In this document: one piece after another, positions 20,626 to 28,930 of the stretch
How the letters are laid out: every line of letters starts with the position of its first letter
Numbering within the stretch: the stretch's first letter is position 1
Assembly (NCBI RefSeq): GCF_000568255.1
Contig: NZ_KK037166.1
Coordinates: 1,819,617-1,883,616 of the forward strand
DNA length: 64,000 nt
Origin: Kutzneria sp. 744
GTDB lineage: Bacteria > Actinomycetota > Actinomycetes > Mycobacteriales > Pseudonocardiaceae
Direction of reading: 5' to 3'
Position numbers and translations under genes: made by a program
Notes under the pieces: generated by a model
The model's database searches: none
Told to the model about the DNA's origin: nothing
The model's input: the letters and a program-made list of their open reading frames with translations, nothing else

Positions 20626-21726
20626 ATGCGAATCGGCCGCATCCTGTCCCTGTCCGTGCTGCTGGTCGCCACCGTCGCGATCCCGGTCGTGCGGGCCGGG
20701 GCCGACCAGCCCGCGCCCGCCCCGCTGCCCGCGGACCCCGCGCCGCTCGCCGCCGCCGCGACTTCCGTGTCGCCGACACCCACCGCGCCCACTCCCACCG
20801 CGCCAACGGCCTCTGCCCCGACGCCGGACACTCCCCCGCCCGTCGCCGGCGGCTCCAACTACGACTTCTACTACCTCAACGGCTGCTATCGCGAGCCCTA
20901 CAACGTGATCAGCGGCTTCTCCCGGGCGCCGGACATGATCCGCCTCCAGCTCGGCCAGATGCGCGCCGCCGGCCAGGACCGGCTGACCATCGGCGTCTTC
21001 CACCATCACGGCGACGGCGGCGGCGCGGTCATGGACTCCACCGGCGGCACCCTGTCCCCGGCCGACCTGAAGAACTTCACCGACCTGCTGGCCGGCGTGA
21101 GGACGGCCGGCTTCGCCGAGGTGACGGTGGCGTTCAACTCCCAGAACCCCAACAACCCCAGCGGCTGGCGCGGCTGGCAGCAGGACCTGTACGACGAGAA
21201 CTGGCAGCTCGTCCAGAAGGTGCACGACCTGGTGGTGGCGGCCAAGATCCCGTACCGGATCGATCTGGGCAACGAGCTGACGCCGTCGACCGGGCAGAGC
21301 GTCGTGGTCCGCTACGACCAGCAGCTGTGGCAGGACTACACCGCCAAGTACGGCCGCACCGACACCGTGGGCTTCTCGGTCAACAGCAACGATCCCGGCC
21401 AGATCCCCAACGTCGCCAAGGTCTACGGCGACAACCCTCCGCCGGTTTTCGACCTGCACATCTACGGCGACGAGTACAACCAGCTCGTCGGCGACGACCA
21501 GCAGCTGCGCCGGCAGGGCTACGTCGACCAGCCGGTGATCATCGGCGAGTCCTTCTACAACGACACGGTGGCCGCGGACGGTTTCCTCAAGGGCAGCAAG
21601 GACAGCGGCCGCCGCATCCTCTATCTCACGCAGTGGCCCAAGACCCGGGACAACGCCCCGCAGTGCGACCAGGTCGACGTCGCCCCGCCGTTGGACTTCT
21701 CCGCCTACCGGGCGGCGGGGTTCTAG
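20626..21726 (+). CDS. Secreted clan GH-A-like glycoside hydrolase
   Basis: A 366-residue protein starting six bases after GGAGGAGG. Signal peptide: MRIGRILSLSVLLVATVAIPVVRAGA. Residues about 30-75 are a Pro/Thr/Ala linker typical of wall-spanning actinobacterial enzymes. The catalytic part resembles a TIM barrel with NE (Glu217, in RIDLGNELTPS) as possible acid/base and Glu308 (IIGESFYND) as possible nucleophile, the GH-A arrangement. I cannot assign a numbered family with confidence; GH5/GH39-like is the best guess. Extracellular glycan cleavage is inferred from fold and export. Confidence 0.6.
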   Translation: MRIGRILSLSVLLVATVAIPVVRAGADQPAPAPLPADPAPLAAAATSVSPTPTAPTPTAPTASAPTPDTPPPVAGGSNYDFYYLNGCYREPYNVISGFSRAPDMIRLQLGQMRAAGQDRLTIGVFHHHGDGGGAVMDSTGGTLSPADLKNFTDLLAGVRTAGFAEVTVAFNSQNPNNPSGWRGWQQDLYDENWQLVQKVHDLVVAAKIPYRIDLGNELTPSTGQSVVVRYDQQLWQDYTAKYGRTDTVGFSVNSNDPGQIPNVAKVYGDNPPPVFDLHIYGDEYNQLVGDDQQLRRQGYVDQPVIIGESFYNDTVAADGFLKGSKDSGRRILYLTQWPKTRDNAPQCDQVDVAPPLDFSAYRAAGF

Positions 21727-21730
21727 ACCT

Positions 21731-21746
21731 TATAGTCGAGAATGTG
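21731..21746 (+). promoter_or_regulatory. Leaderless promoter (-10) of the XRE regulator
   Basis: TATAGT at 21731-21736 is followed by seven bases and then GTG at 21744. That spacing places transcription start at the first base of the start codon, so the mRNA would be leaderless; no Shine-Dalgarno sequence is present. A clear -35 was not seen. Confidence 0.55.
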
Positions 21747-22544
21747 ACCAATCGTCTCGGCGACTACCTGCGGGCCCGGCGCGAGCAGGTCCGGCCCGCC
21801 GATGTCGGCCTGCCCGCGGGCGGCGGCCGGCGGCGGGTGCAGGGGCTGCGGCGCGAGGAGCTGGCCCTGCTGGCCGGCATCAGCAGCGACTACTACATGC
21901 GGCTGGAGCAGGGGCGGGACCAGCATCCGTCCGGGCAGGTCCTGGATGCCCTGGCCGCCGTGCTGCGGCTGGACCCGGCCGCCACCGCCTACCTGCACGA
22001 ACTGGCGCGGCCGGTGGTCCCGCGGGCGAGCGAGCGGGTGCCGGCGAGCATCCTCCAGCTGATCGACAGCTGGCCGGCGACGCCCGCCTACGTGCAGGAC
22101 CGGCTGTCCAACGTCGTCGCCGCGAACCGGGCGGCCAACGCGCTGGGGTCGTGTTACGCGGTGGGCGTGAACCTGCTGCGGACGGTGTTCCTGGACCCGG
22201 CCGAGCGGGAGTTCCGGCCGGAGTGGGACGAGACCGTCGCCGAGGGCGTGGCCATCCTGCGCGCCTCCTTCGGCGCCGACCTGGACAACCCGGACCTGGT
22301 GGAGCTGGTCGACGACCTGTCGGCCCGCAGCGCGCGGTTCCGTGAGCTGTGGGCGTTGCACGACGTGAAGGCCCGCGCCGGGCACACGATCCACTTCACG
22401 CACCCGATCGCCGGTCGTCTGGAGCTGCACAGCGAGAAGCTGCCCATCGCCAGCACCGCGCTGACGCTGGTGGTGTTCCACGCCGAGGCCGGCACGGCCA
22501 GCGCCGACGCCTTGCAGCGGCTGGTTGCCCGAGAACGGGTCTGA
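21744..22544 (+). CDS. XRE-family regulator with MmyB-like ligand domain
   Basis: A 266-residue protein. Residues 1-80 carry the helix-turn-helix (LRREELALLAGISSDYYMRLEQGRD). Residues about 100-260 are an MmyB-like PAS/ligand-binding domain (SWPATPAYVQDRLSNVVAANRAA). Members of this actinobacterial group usually regulate a neighbouring oxidoreductase or transporter gene in response to a small molecule. The start is set by a leaderless -10. The next gene is a histidine kinase on the same strand, 30 bp on. Target unknown. Confidence 0.85.
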   Translation: MTNRLGDYLRARREQVRPADVGLPAGGGRRRVQGLRREELALLAGISSDYYMRLEQGRDQHPSGQVLDALAAVLRLDPAATAYLHELARPVVPRASERVPASILQLIDSWPATPAYVQDRLSNVVAANRAANALGSCYAVGVNLLRTVFLDPAEREFRPEWDETVAEGVAILRASFGADLDNPDLVELVDDLSARSARFRELWALHDVKARAGHTIHFTHPIAGRLELHSEKLPIASTALTLVVFHAEAGTASADALQRLVARERV

Positions 22545-22574
22545 AGCGTCGCCGGTTGCGGCACAGTGAACGCC

Positions 22575-23774
22575 ATGCGGAAGTGGGTGGTGGCCACCGG
22601 TCTCGGGTTCGCGCAGGCGTGTGTCCTGCTGGCGGTCAGCATGCCGGTGCCGGCGGTCTGGGCCGCGGCCGTGGGGTTGTGGCTGTGGTGGGGCGGCACC
22701 GCGTGGTCGTGGATCGCTCCGTTCGTGTGGGCGGCCATCGGCACGGTTCTGCTGGCCCGCCCGGTATGCCGGATGTTCCGCTCGTTGGCGCGTCGGTGGG
22801 GCAACGTGGACATCCCGGACGGCTACCGGCCGCCCGGGGCGGTGACGGAGCTGTCCACCGGCTACTGGTGGAACGGGTACTCCTATTCACGCACCGCTCG
22901 CGACGCCCGGCAGGAGCTGTGGTGGCGGACCCGGTTCCGGGACCCGGCCGGCTGGCGTGACCTGCGGTTCGTCCTGCTCGCCCCGTTCACCGTCGGCCTG
23001 GTCGCGGCCGTGCCGCTGTCCGGAATCGCCCTCGCCGTGCTGGTCAACGTCGTCTTCGTCGTGGCCATCGCCGCCTCCCCCTATGTCTGGCGGATCGCCG
23101 AGCCGATGATCGTCCGCCTCCTGCGCCCGCCGGTGTCGATGGCGCTCGCCGACCGGGTCGAGGAGCTGACCGCCCAGCGGGCCGACACCACCGTCGCCCA
23201 GGCCTCCGAGATCCGTCGCATCGAACGGGATCTGCACGACGGCGCCCAGGCCCGGCTCGTCGCCCTCGGCATGTCCCTGGCCACGGCCGAGCGGTTGCTG
23301 CGGACCGATCCCGAGCAGGTGGTCGAGCTGCTGCGCGAGGCCCGGGCCGGCGCGGCGGCGTCGCTGACCGAACTTCGTGACCTGGTCAGGGGAATCAGCC
23401 CGCCGCTGCTGACCGAACGCGGCCTCGTGGACGCCGTCCGCGCGCTGGCCCTCGACAGTCCACTCGACACGGTCGTCGAGGCCTCGCTGCCCGAACGTCT
23501 CGACACGCCAATAGAATCCGCCCTGTACTTCGCCATCGCCGAGCTGCTCACCAACGTCGCCAAGCACGCTCACGCCACCCACGCGCGGATCTCCCTGCAC
23601 CGCACCGGCAACACCCTCGTCGCCGAGGTCTCCGACAACGGCCGCGGCGGTGTCGTCGAGGGCGGCGGCCTCACCGGCCTCCGCCGCCGCCTCGCCCCCT
23701 TCGACGGCCGCCTCGACATCACCAGCCCCACCGGCGGCCCCACCCTCGCCCGCATCCTGCTCCCCGCCCCATGA
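22575..23774 (+). CDS. Sensor histidine kinase, HisKA_3 type (orphan)
   Basis: About 399 residues. Two to four membrane helices lie in the N-terminal half (VVATGLGFAQACVLLAV; FVLLAPFTVGLVAAVPLSG; VLVNVVFVVAIAASP). The dimerisation/phosphoacceptor segment is IRRIERDLHDGAQARLVALG (His is the phosphosite), and the ATPase part has an N box (AELLTNVAKHAHA) and G1 (DNGRGG). These NarL-type kinases normally pair with a LuxR-like response regulator, but none is adjacent. GTG 22566 is an alternative start three codons upstream. Confidence 0.85.
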   Translation: MRKWVVATGLGFAQACVLLAVSMPVPAVWAAAVGLWLWWGGTAWSWIAPFVWAAIGTVLLARPVCRMFRSLARRWGNVDIPDGYRPPGAVTELSTGYWWNGYSYSRTARDARQELWWRTRFRDPAGWRDLRFVLLAPFTVGLVAAVPLSGIALAVLVNVVFVVAIAASPYVWRIAEPMIVRLLRPPVSMALADRVEELTAQRADTTVAQASEIRRIERDLHDGAQARLVALGMSLATAERLLRTDPEQVVELLREARAGAAASLTELRDLVRGISPPLLTERGLVDAVRALALDSPLDTVVEASLPERLDTPIESALYFAIAELLTNVAKHAHATHARISLHRTGNTLVAEVSDNGRGGVVEGGGLTGLRRRLAPFDGRLDITSPTGGPTLARILLPAP

Positions 23775-23788
23775 TCGTGGGAACAATC

Positions 23789-23853
23789 CTGACGTTGAAC
23801 GTCAGGAAGGGCCCCTTACTGACGTTCAACGTCAGTAAGGGGCCCTTCCTGAC
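23789..23853. terminator. Nested 53-bp near-perfect palindrome at convergent gene ends
   Basis: Arms 23801-23826 and 23828-23853 are exact reverse complements around a single C. The unit CTGACGTTnAACGTCAG occurs twice (23789-23805 and 23819-23835), so alternative foldings exist. It sits between a histidine kinase and the convergent small acidic gene, where it would end transcription in both directions. It lacks a T tract, as is common in actinomycete terminators. Confidence 0.7.
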
Positions 23854-23858
23854 AGAAG

Positions 23859-24020
23859 TCAGCGGTAGTCGTCGGGGTCCAGGGTGACGGGCTCCTCCAG
23901 CTCCTCCGGGGCGTCGGGGTCGTCCGGGGCGGCCGGGCCCGAGCCGTGGCCGGGCGAGGGGTCGCCGATGGGGCGGTTCTCGTCCGGCTGGGGCTCGGGG
24001 TCGATCGGCGGGACGGTCAT
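23859..24020 (-). CDS. Small acidic Pro/Asp/Glu-rich protein
   Basis: A 53-residue, highly acidic, low-complexity protein (MTVPPIDPEPQPDENRP; PEELEEPVTLDPDDYR). Its ATG overlaps the stop of the SRPBCC gene as ATGA, the main reason to accept it as a gene. Probably disordered. Function unknown; it may partner the SRPBCC protein. Confidence 0.5.
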   Translation of the reverse strand: MTVPPIDPEPQPDENRPIGDPSPGHGSGPAAPDDPDAPEELEEPVTLDPDDYR

Positions 24021-24583
24021 GGCCGCATCCAGGGGGTCACCGGGCCGGGCAGGCCGGGATGGACGGGCCGGTCGTCGGCCACGGCGGGGTCGTGCTCCGG
24101 CGGCGGCGGATGGGGCATCGGGGTCTGCGGCGGGGCGTCGATGTTGCCGCGCCACGCCCCCGTCTCGTGCCCCTGCTCCTCGATGTACTGCTTGAACCGC
24201 TCCAGGTCGCCGCTGACCCGGACGCCGAGGATGCCGAGCGCGGCGCCGGCCTTCTCGGTGATGGTCTCCGGCTCGAACTCCATCTGCAGGCTCACCCGCG
24301 TCGAGTGCTCGTCCAGCCGGTGGAACGTGACGACGCCGCCGTGCGACGGGCCGTCGGTGGAGTGCCAGGCGACCCGCTCGTCCGGGTGCTGCTCGGTGAT
24401 CTCCGCGTCGAACTCGCGGTGCGCGCCGGCCACGGTGGTCTCCCAGTGCGTGGTCCGGTCGTCGAGCTGGATGACGCGTTCGACGCCCTCCATGAAGTAG
24501 GGAAACGACTCGAACTGGGTCCACTGGTTGTAGGCGGTGCGCACGGGCACCCGCACATCGATCGTCTTCTCGATGCTGGTCAT
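24017..24583 (-). CDS. SRPBCC (polyketide cyclase/START-like) family protein
   Basis: A 188-residue protein. The first about 145 residues form the SRPBCC ligand-binding helix-grip domain (TIDVRVPVRTAYNQWTQFES; VERVIQLDDRTTHWE; AWHSTDGPSHGG). The tail is Pro-rich and disordered (PPQTPMPHPPPPEHD). Start 24583 (MTSIEKTIDV) follows AGAGGAG. Actinobacterial homologues sit in stress or membrane-associated operons; the ligand is unknown. It is coupled to the small acidic gene. Confidence 0.8.
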   Translation of the reverse strand: MTSIEKTIDVRVPVRTAYNQWTQFESFPYFMEGVERVIQLDDRTTHWETTVAGAHREFDAEITEQHPDERVAWHSTDGPSHGGVVTFHRLDEHSTRVSLQMEFEPETITEKAGAALGILGVRVSGDLERFKQYIEEQGHETGAWRGNIDAPPQTPMPHPPPPEHDPAVADDRPVHPGLPGPVTPWMRP

Positions 24584-24722
24584 CGCTCGTTGCTCCTCTC
24601 TACGCAATTCGGGTACCCGGGCGGCCGCACCTCAATCCCACGCGTTTTCCCCAGTGGAGAACGCGGTACCCAGGAACCGGGCGGTCCGTGCGGGCGGGCC
24701 GGCGGGCGAAGTGGAGCGGTTG

Positions 24723-24983
24723 ATGTTGAGTCAGAACGAGCGGCGCCAGCTCGAGGAGATCGAGCGGCGCCTTGCGAACGACGACCCCAGACTGGCCAGC
24801 CGGCTGAGCCTCGACTGGGTGGCGCGTCACCGGTGGCTGGTGCTCGCGACGGGTACGCTCGGGCTTGCCCTGTTCGTGCTGGGTTGCGTGTGCCTGAGCG
24901 GCACGCTCGCCATCTGGGGTTTCGTGATGGCGGCCGTGAGTTCCGTGCTGCTGTACCGGCACCGCGCCCGGAGGCGCAGTTGA
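24723..24983 (+). CDS. DUF3040 small membrane protein
   Basis: 86 residues. The opening MLSQNERRQLEEIERRLAND is the DUF3040 signature, and two hydrophobic segments follow (LVLATGTLGLALFVLGCVCL; LAIWGFVMAAVSSVLL) before a basic tail RHRARRRS. ATG 24723 is preceded by GGAG. Function unknown; common in actinobacteria. It lies 12 bp before the beta-phosphoglucomutase gene and may share its transcript. Confidence 0.85.
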   Translation: MLSQNERRQLEEIERRLANDDPRLASRLSLDWVARHRWLVLATGTLGLALFVLGCVCLSGTLAIWGFVMAAVSSVLLYRHRARRRS

Positions 24984-24995
24984 GGGAGTGAGCGC

Positions 24996-25691
24996 GTGCT
25001 CGGTGTCCCGGATACCACCAAGGCGTTGCTGTTCGACATGGACGGCGTGCTGACGAAGACCGCGGTGGTGCACGCGAAGGCCTGGCAGCAGGCGTTCGAC
25101 GGGTTCCTCGCCTCCCGGGGCGACCCCTACGTGCCCTTCGACCCCGTCCAGGACTACGACGAGTACGTGGACGGCAAGCCCCGGGCCGACGGCGTGCGGT
25201 CCTTCCTGCAGTCCCGTGACATCCACTTCGACGAGGAGACGGTCCGCCGCATCGGCGACCACAAGAACGACCTGGTGCAGGAGCTCATCCGCCGGGACGG
25301 CGTGGAGGCCTACGAGGGCTCCCGCCAGTACCTGGAGGCGGCGGTGGCCGCCGGCCTGCCGCGAGCGGTCGTCTCCTCCAGCGCCAACACGCACGAGGTG
25401 CTGGTCGCCGCCGGCCTGGACGGCTACTTCCAGGTCGAGGTGGACGGCATCGTGGCCGCGGTGCGACGGCTCAAGGGCAAGCCGGCCCCGGACACCTTCC
25501 TCGCCGCCGCCAAGGAGCTCGGCGTGGAGCCGGGCGAGGCCGTGGTGTTCGAGGACGCGCTGGCCGGCGTCGAGGCGGGCCACGCCGGCAAGTTCGGCTT
25601 CGTGGTCGGTGTCGACCGGGTCGGCCAGGCCGAGGCGCTGCGCCGGCACGGGGCCGACCACGTCGTCAAGGACCTGGCGGATCTGCTGTGA
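24996..25691 (+). CDS. pgmB: Beta-phosphoglucomutase (HAD family)
   Basis: A 231-residue HAD phosphatase-fold enzyme. Motif I is LLFDMDGVLT (nucleophile and acid/base Asp), motif II VVSSSAN, motif III Lys in KGKPAPDTF, and motif IV VVFEDALAGVEAG. It interconverts beta-glucose 1-phosphate and glucose 6-phosphate via the 1,6-bisphosphate. Its stop overlaps the GH65 start as GTGA, matching the usual pairing in which GH65 releases beta-glucose 1-phosphate for this mutase. GTG start after GGGAG. Confidence 0.92.
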   Translation: MLGVPDTTKALLFDMDGVLTKTAVVHAKAWQQAFDGFLASRGDPYVPFDPVQDYDEYVDGKPRADGVRSFLQSRDIHFDEETVRRIGDHKNDLVQELIRRDGVEAYEGSRQYLEAAVAAGLPRAVVSSSANTHEVLVAAGLDGYFQVEVDGIVAAVRRLKGKPAPDTFLAAAKELGVEPGEAVVFEDALAGVEAGHAGKFGFVVGVDRVGQAEALRRHGADHVVKDLADLL

Positions 25692-28030
25692 TCCCCAACC
25701 CCGACTTCCTCGTCGAGCCGTGGCAGCTGCGCGAGTCCACCCTCAACCTGGACCTGCTGGCCCAGAGCGAGTCGCTGTTCGCCCTGTCCAACGGCCACAT
25801 CGGCTGGCGCGGCAACCTGGACGAGGGCGAGCCGTTCGCGCTGCCCGGCAGCTACCTCAACGGCGTGCACGAGGTGCGCCCGCTGCCGTACGCCGAGCGC
25901 GGCTACGGCAATCCCGAGGACAGCCAGACGGTCATCAACGTCACCAACGGCAAGGTGATCCGGCTGCTGGTCGACGACGAGCCGCTCGACCTGCGCTACG
26001 GCACCCTGCTCAGCCACGAGCGCACCCTCGACTTCCGCACCGGCTGCCTGACCCGCGAGATCCACTGGGTGTCGCCGGCCGGCAAGGCGGTGAAGGTCCG
26101 TTCCACCCGGTTGGTGTCGTTCACGCAGCGGGCCGTGGCGGCGATCGGCTACGAGGTGGAGGCCGTCGACCAGCCGGTGCGGGTGGTCATCCAGTCCGAG
26201 CTGATCGCCAACGAGGAGCTGCCGGCGCAGTCCGACGACCCGCGGTCCTCGGCGGTGCTGGCCCGGCCGCTGAACCCGGTCATGCACACGGCGCACGGCA
26301 CCAAGGCGGTTCTGGTGCACCGTGTCGAGCACAGCGGGCTGGGCGTGGCCGCGGCCATGGACCACACCGTGTTCGGCGACGACGAGCTGCCGTGCCGCAC
26401 GGAGATCGAGCCGGACCTCGGCCGGTTCTCCGTGGGCAACCGCCTTGCCCCCGGCCACAAGCTCGGCTTCGCCAAGTTCGTGGCCTACGGCTGGTCGAGC
26501 ACCCGGTCCGTGCCGGCCCTGCGGGACCAGGTCGAAGCCGCGCTGGCGGCGGCCAAGGTGACCGGCTGGGACGCGTTCGTCGCGGAGCAGAAGGAGTTCC
26601 TGGACAACTTCTGGCGTGACGCCGACGTCGAGGTGGACGGCGACGCCGAGGTGCAGCAGGCCGTCCGGTTCGCCCTGTTCCACGTGTTGCAGGCGGCGGC
26701 GCGGGGCGAGCGGCGGGCCATCGCCGCCAAGGGGCTGACCGGCCCCGGCTACGACGGGCACGCGTTCTGGGACACCAAGATGCTGGTGCTGCCGGTGCTC
26801 ACCTACACCTACCCGGAGGCGGTCTCGCACGCCCTGTGGTGGCGGCACGACACCCTGCCGCTGGCCCTGGACCGCGCGCAGCAGCTGGGTTTCGAGGGCG
26901 CCGCCTTCCCGTGGCGGACCATCACCGGCGCCGAGTGCTCCGGCTACTGGCCGGCCGGCACCGCCGCGTTCCACCTCAACGCCGCCGTCGCCGCCGCCGT
27001 CACCCGGTACGTGAGCGCCACCGGCGACGAGGAGTTCGCCGCCACCGCCGGCATCGAGCTGCTGGTGCAGACCGCCCGGCTGTGGCGGTCGCTGGGGCAC
27101 CACAACAGCGAGGGCCGGTTCTGCATCGACGGCGTCACCGGCCCCGACGAGTACAGCGCCATCGCCGACAACAACGTGTACACGAACCTCATGGCCAAGC
27201 GGAATCTGTTGGCCGCCTACGAGTACGTGCACCGCTTCCCCGACCGGGCCCGCCAGCTCGGCGTCGGCGAGGAGGAGTCCGCCGCCTGGCACGACGCCGC
27301 CAAGGCGGTGCTCGTGCCGTACGACGAGGCCCTCGGCGTGCATCCGCAGTCCGACGGCTTCACCCGGCACCAGGAATGGGACTTCGCCCGCTCCAAGTAC
27401 CCGCTGCTGCTCAACCACCCGTACTTCGAGATCTACCGCAAGCAGGTGGTCAAGCAGGCCGACCTGGTGCTGGCCATCATGCAGTGCCCGGAGGAGTTCA
27501 CGCCCGAGCAGAAGGCGCGGGACTTCGACTACTACGAGCGCATCACCGTGCGGGACTCGTCCCTGTCGGCCTGCGTGCAGGCGGTCGTGGCCGCCGAGGT
27601 CGGCCAGCTCCAGCTGGCCCACGACTACCTCGCCGAGGCCGCGTTGATGGACATCGCCGACCTTGAGCACAACACGGCCGACGGCCTGCACATCGCGTCG
27701 CTGGCCGGGGCCTGGGTCGCCCTGGTCAACGGTCTCGGCGGCCTGCGTCAGGACGGCGGCATGCTGCACTTCAGCCCACGGCTGCCGCCGGGGTTGTCGC
27801 GTCTTCGTTTTTCCGTGCGGCAGCGAGATTCCCGTCTCCGCGTGACCATCACCCCCGCGTCGGCCCGGTACGAAGTGGACGGTCCCGACGACCTGACGAT
27901 CGTCCACCATGGACGGACCGTGCACCTCGCCGAGCCGCAGGAGCTCCCCATTCCCGCGCCGCCGCGGGTTCGCCCCAGCCAGCAACCGCCCGGTCGCGCC
28001 CCTCGGCGGCGTGACGTCGAGGAGAGCTGA
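25688..28030 (+). CDS. GH65 disaccharide phosphorylase (maltose/trehalose/kojibiose type)
   Basis: A 780-residue protein of normal GH65 length. It has an N-terminal beta-sandwich (ESLFALSNGHIGWRGNLDEG), a central (alpha/alpha)6 barrel (KGLTGPGYDGHAFWDTKMLVLP; GAECSGYWPAGTAAFHLNAA), the catalytic acid Glu488 in DGVTGPDEYSA, and a C-terminal beta-sheet domain. It cleaves a glucosyl disaccharide with phosphate to glucose and beta-glucose 1-phosphate, which pgmB (4-bp overlap) converts to glucose 6-phosphate. Maltose, trehalose and kojibiose are all possible substrates. Confidence 0.9.
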   Translation: MIPNPDFLVEPWQLRESTLNLDLLAQSESLFALSNGHIGWRGNLDEGEPFALPGSYLNGVHEVRPLPYAERGYGNPEDSQTVINVTNGKVIRLLVDDEPLDLRYGTLLSHERTLDFRTGCLTREIHWVSPAGKAVKVRSTRLVSFTQRAVAAIGYEVEAVDQPVRVVIQSELIANEELPAQSDDPRSSAVLARPLNPVMHTAHGTKAVLVHRVEHSGLGVAAAMDHTVFGDDELPCRTEIEPDLGRFSVGNRLAPGHKLGFAKFVAYGWSSTRSVPALRDQVEAALAAAKVTGWDAFVAEQKEFLDNFWRDADVEVDGDAEVQQAVRFALFHVLQAAARGERRAIAAKGLTGPGYDGHAFWDTKMLVLPVLTYTYPEAVSHALWWRHDTLPLALDRAQQLGFEGAAFPWRTITGAECSGYWPAGTAAFHLNAAVAAAVTRYVSATGDEEFAATAGIELLVQTARLWRSLGHHNSEGRFCIDGVTGPDEYSAIADNNVYTNLMAKRNLLAAYEYVHRFPDRARQLGVGEEESAAWHDAAKAVLVPYDEALGVHPQSDGFTRHQEWDFARSKYPLLLNHPYFEIYRKQVVKQADLVLAIMQCPEEFTPEQKARDFDYYERITVRDSSLSACVQAVVAAEVGQLQLAHDYLAEAALMDIADLEHNTADGLHIASLAGAWVALVNGLGGLRQDGGMLHFSPRLPPGLSRLRFSVRQRDSRLRVTITPASARYEVDGPDDLTIVHHGRTVHLAEPQELPIPAPPRVRPSQQPPGRAPRRRDVEES

Positions 28031-28035
28031 CCATC

Positions 28036-28287
28036 ATGGGTTGGGACGACCTGAGTCCGCACCGCCGCCGCCAGCTGGCGGCGATCGGCATCGTGCAGGT
28101 GCTCATCGCGGTGGCCGCCTGGGTGGATCTCGCGATCCGCCCGGCGGCCCGGGTGCGCGGCCCGAAGTGGGCGTGGACGCTGGCCATCGGCGTCAACTTC
28201 GTCGGGCCGCTCGCCTACTTCGGCTGGGGCCGCCGACCCTCACAACCGGATCTTCGCGACTGTGAGGTTCGATTTACCGATCAGTGA
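28036..28287 (+). CDS. Small PLDc_N-type membrane protein
   Basis: 83 residues with two membrane helices (AAIGIVQVLIAVAAWVDLAI; WAWTLAIGVNFVGPLAYFGW) and the short cytosolic segment GRRPS, matching the phospholipase D N-terminal membrane domain found alone in many actinobacteria. It begins 5 bp after the GH65 stop. Function unknown. Confidence 0.75.
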   Translation: MGWDDLSPHRRRQLAAIGIVQVLIAVAAWVDLAIRPAARVRGPKWAWTLAIGVNFVGPLAYFGWGRRPSQPDLRDCEVRFTDQ

Positions 28288-28296
28288 CTGATCGGT
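28276..28296. repeat. 21-bp palindrome over the stop of the PLDc_N gene
   Basis: ACCGATCAG-TGA-CTGATCGGT is a perfect inverted repeat with 9-bp arms around the TGA stop codon. It has the size and symmetry of a TetR-type operator, and could also be a weak terminator hairpin. Confidence 0.45.
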
Positions 28297-28402
28297 CACT
28301 ACCCGCCATGCACGCTCTGCTCCACTGTGACGCGCAACGACGGACGAACGGAGCAGTCCCCGTTCGTCCACCGGCATCAGGGCAGCAGCGGGGAGCAGAC
28401 AC

Positions 28403-28930
28403 GTGGCGGCAGGAATCTCCTTACGGCGCGAGCATGTGGTGGCGGCGAGCCTGGTCGGCTCGGTGGTCGTGGTCCTGGGCTTCGCCTCCGGACTCGGCAT
28501 CCACCAGACCACCGGCGCGGCGGCGCCGCCGGCCACGGCCGGCACTCCCGCGCCGCCGACCACGGAACCGGGCGGCGACCAGACCGGCGGCGGCGGTCAG
28601 TCGGCCGGCTACCCCGGCATCGGCGCACAGCAGGGCGATAACCCTTACGTAGCAACGACAACGGCGGCGATTCCGGTCCAGACGGCGCCCACCACGACGC
28701 CCACCACGGCGACGCCGACGACAACGACAGGCATCCCGACGACGACCGGGCCGACCTGCACACTCGGCCTGCTGCCGCAGGTCGCCGACGGGCTCACCAC
28801 CGGCGTGCAAGGACTTCCGTTGTTGGGCCCGCTGGTGTCCGGCGTCGGCCTGCCGCCGCTGGTGGACACCCTGCTGGGTTCGTGCCCGGCGGCGACCACG
28901 ACCACCACGCCGACGCCCACCACTCGATGA
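28403..28930 (+). CDS. Thr/Pro-rich exported or anchored protein
   Basis: 175 residues: a hydrophobic N-terminal segment (HVVAASLVGSVVVVLGFASGLG), long Thr/Pro/Gly linkers, and one short ordered stretch with two Cys (TCTLGLLPQVADGL ... LLGSCPAA). GTG start after GGGGAGC. The stop overlaps the CopD-like start as ATGA, which puts it in the copper-linked group. Function unknown; a wall-spanning spacer or metal-delivery protein is possible. Confidence 0.6.
   Translation: MAAGISLRREHVVAASLVGSVVVVLGFASGLGIHQTTGAAAPPATAGTPAPPTTEPGGDQTGGGGQSAGYPGIGAQQGDNPYVATTTAAIPVQTAPTTTPTTATPTTTTGIPTTTGPTCTLGLLPQVADGLTTGVQGLPLLGPLVSGVGLPPLVDTLLGSCPAATTTTTPTPTTR

Noticed and set aside
17976..22544. A 1,522-codon plus-strand frame
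   Set aside because: It crosses four unrelated genes on both strands. Only the end from 21744 (XRE regulator) is coding.
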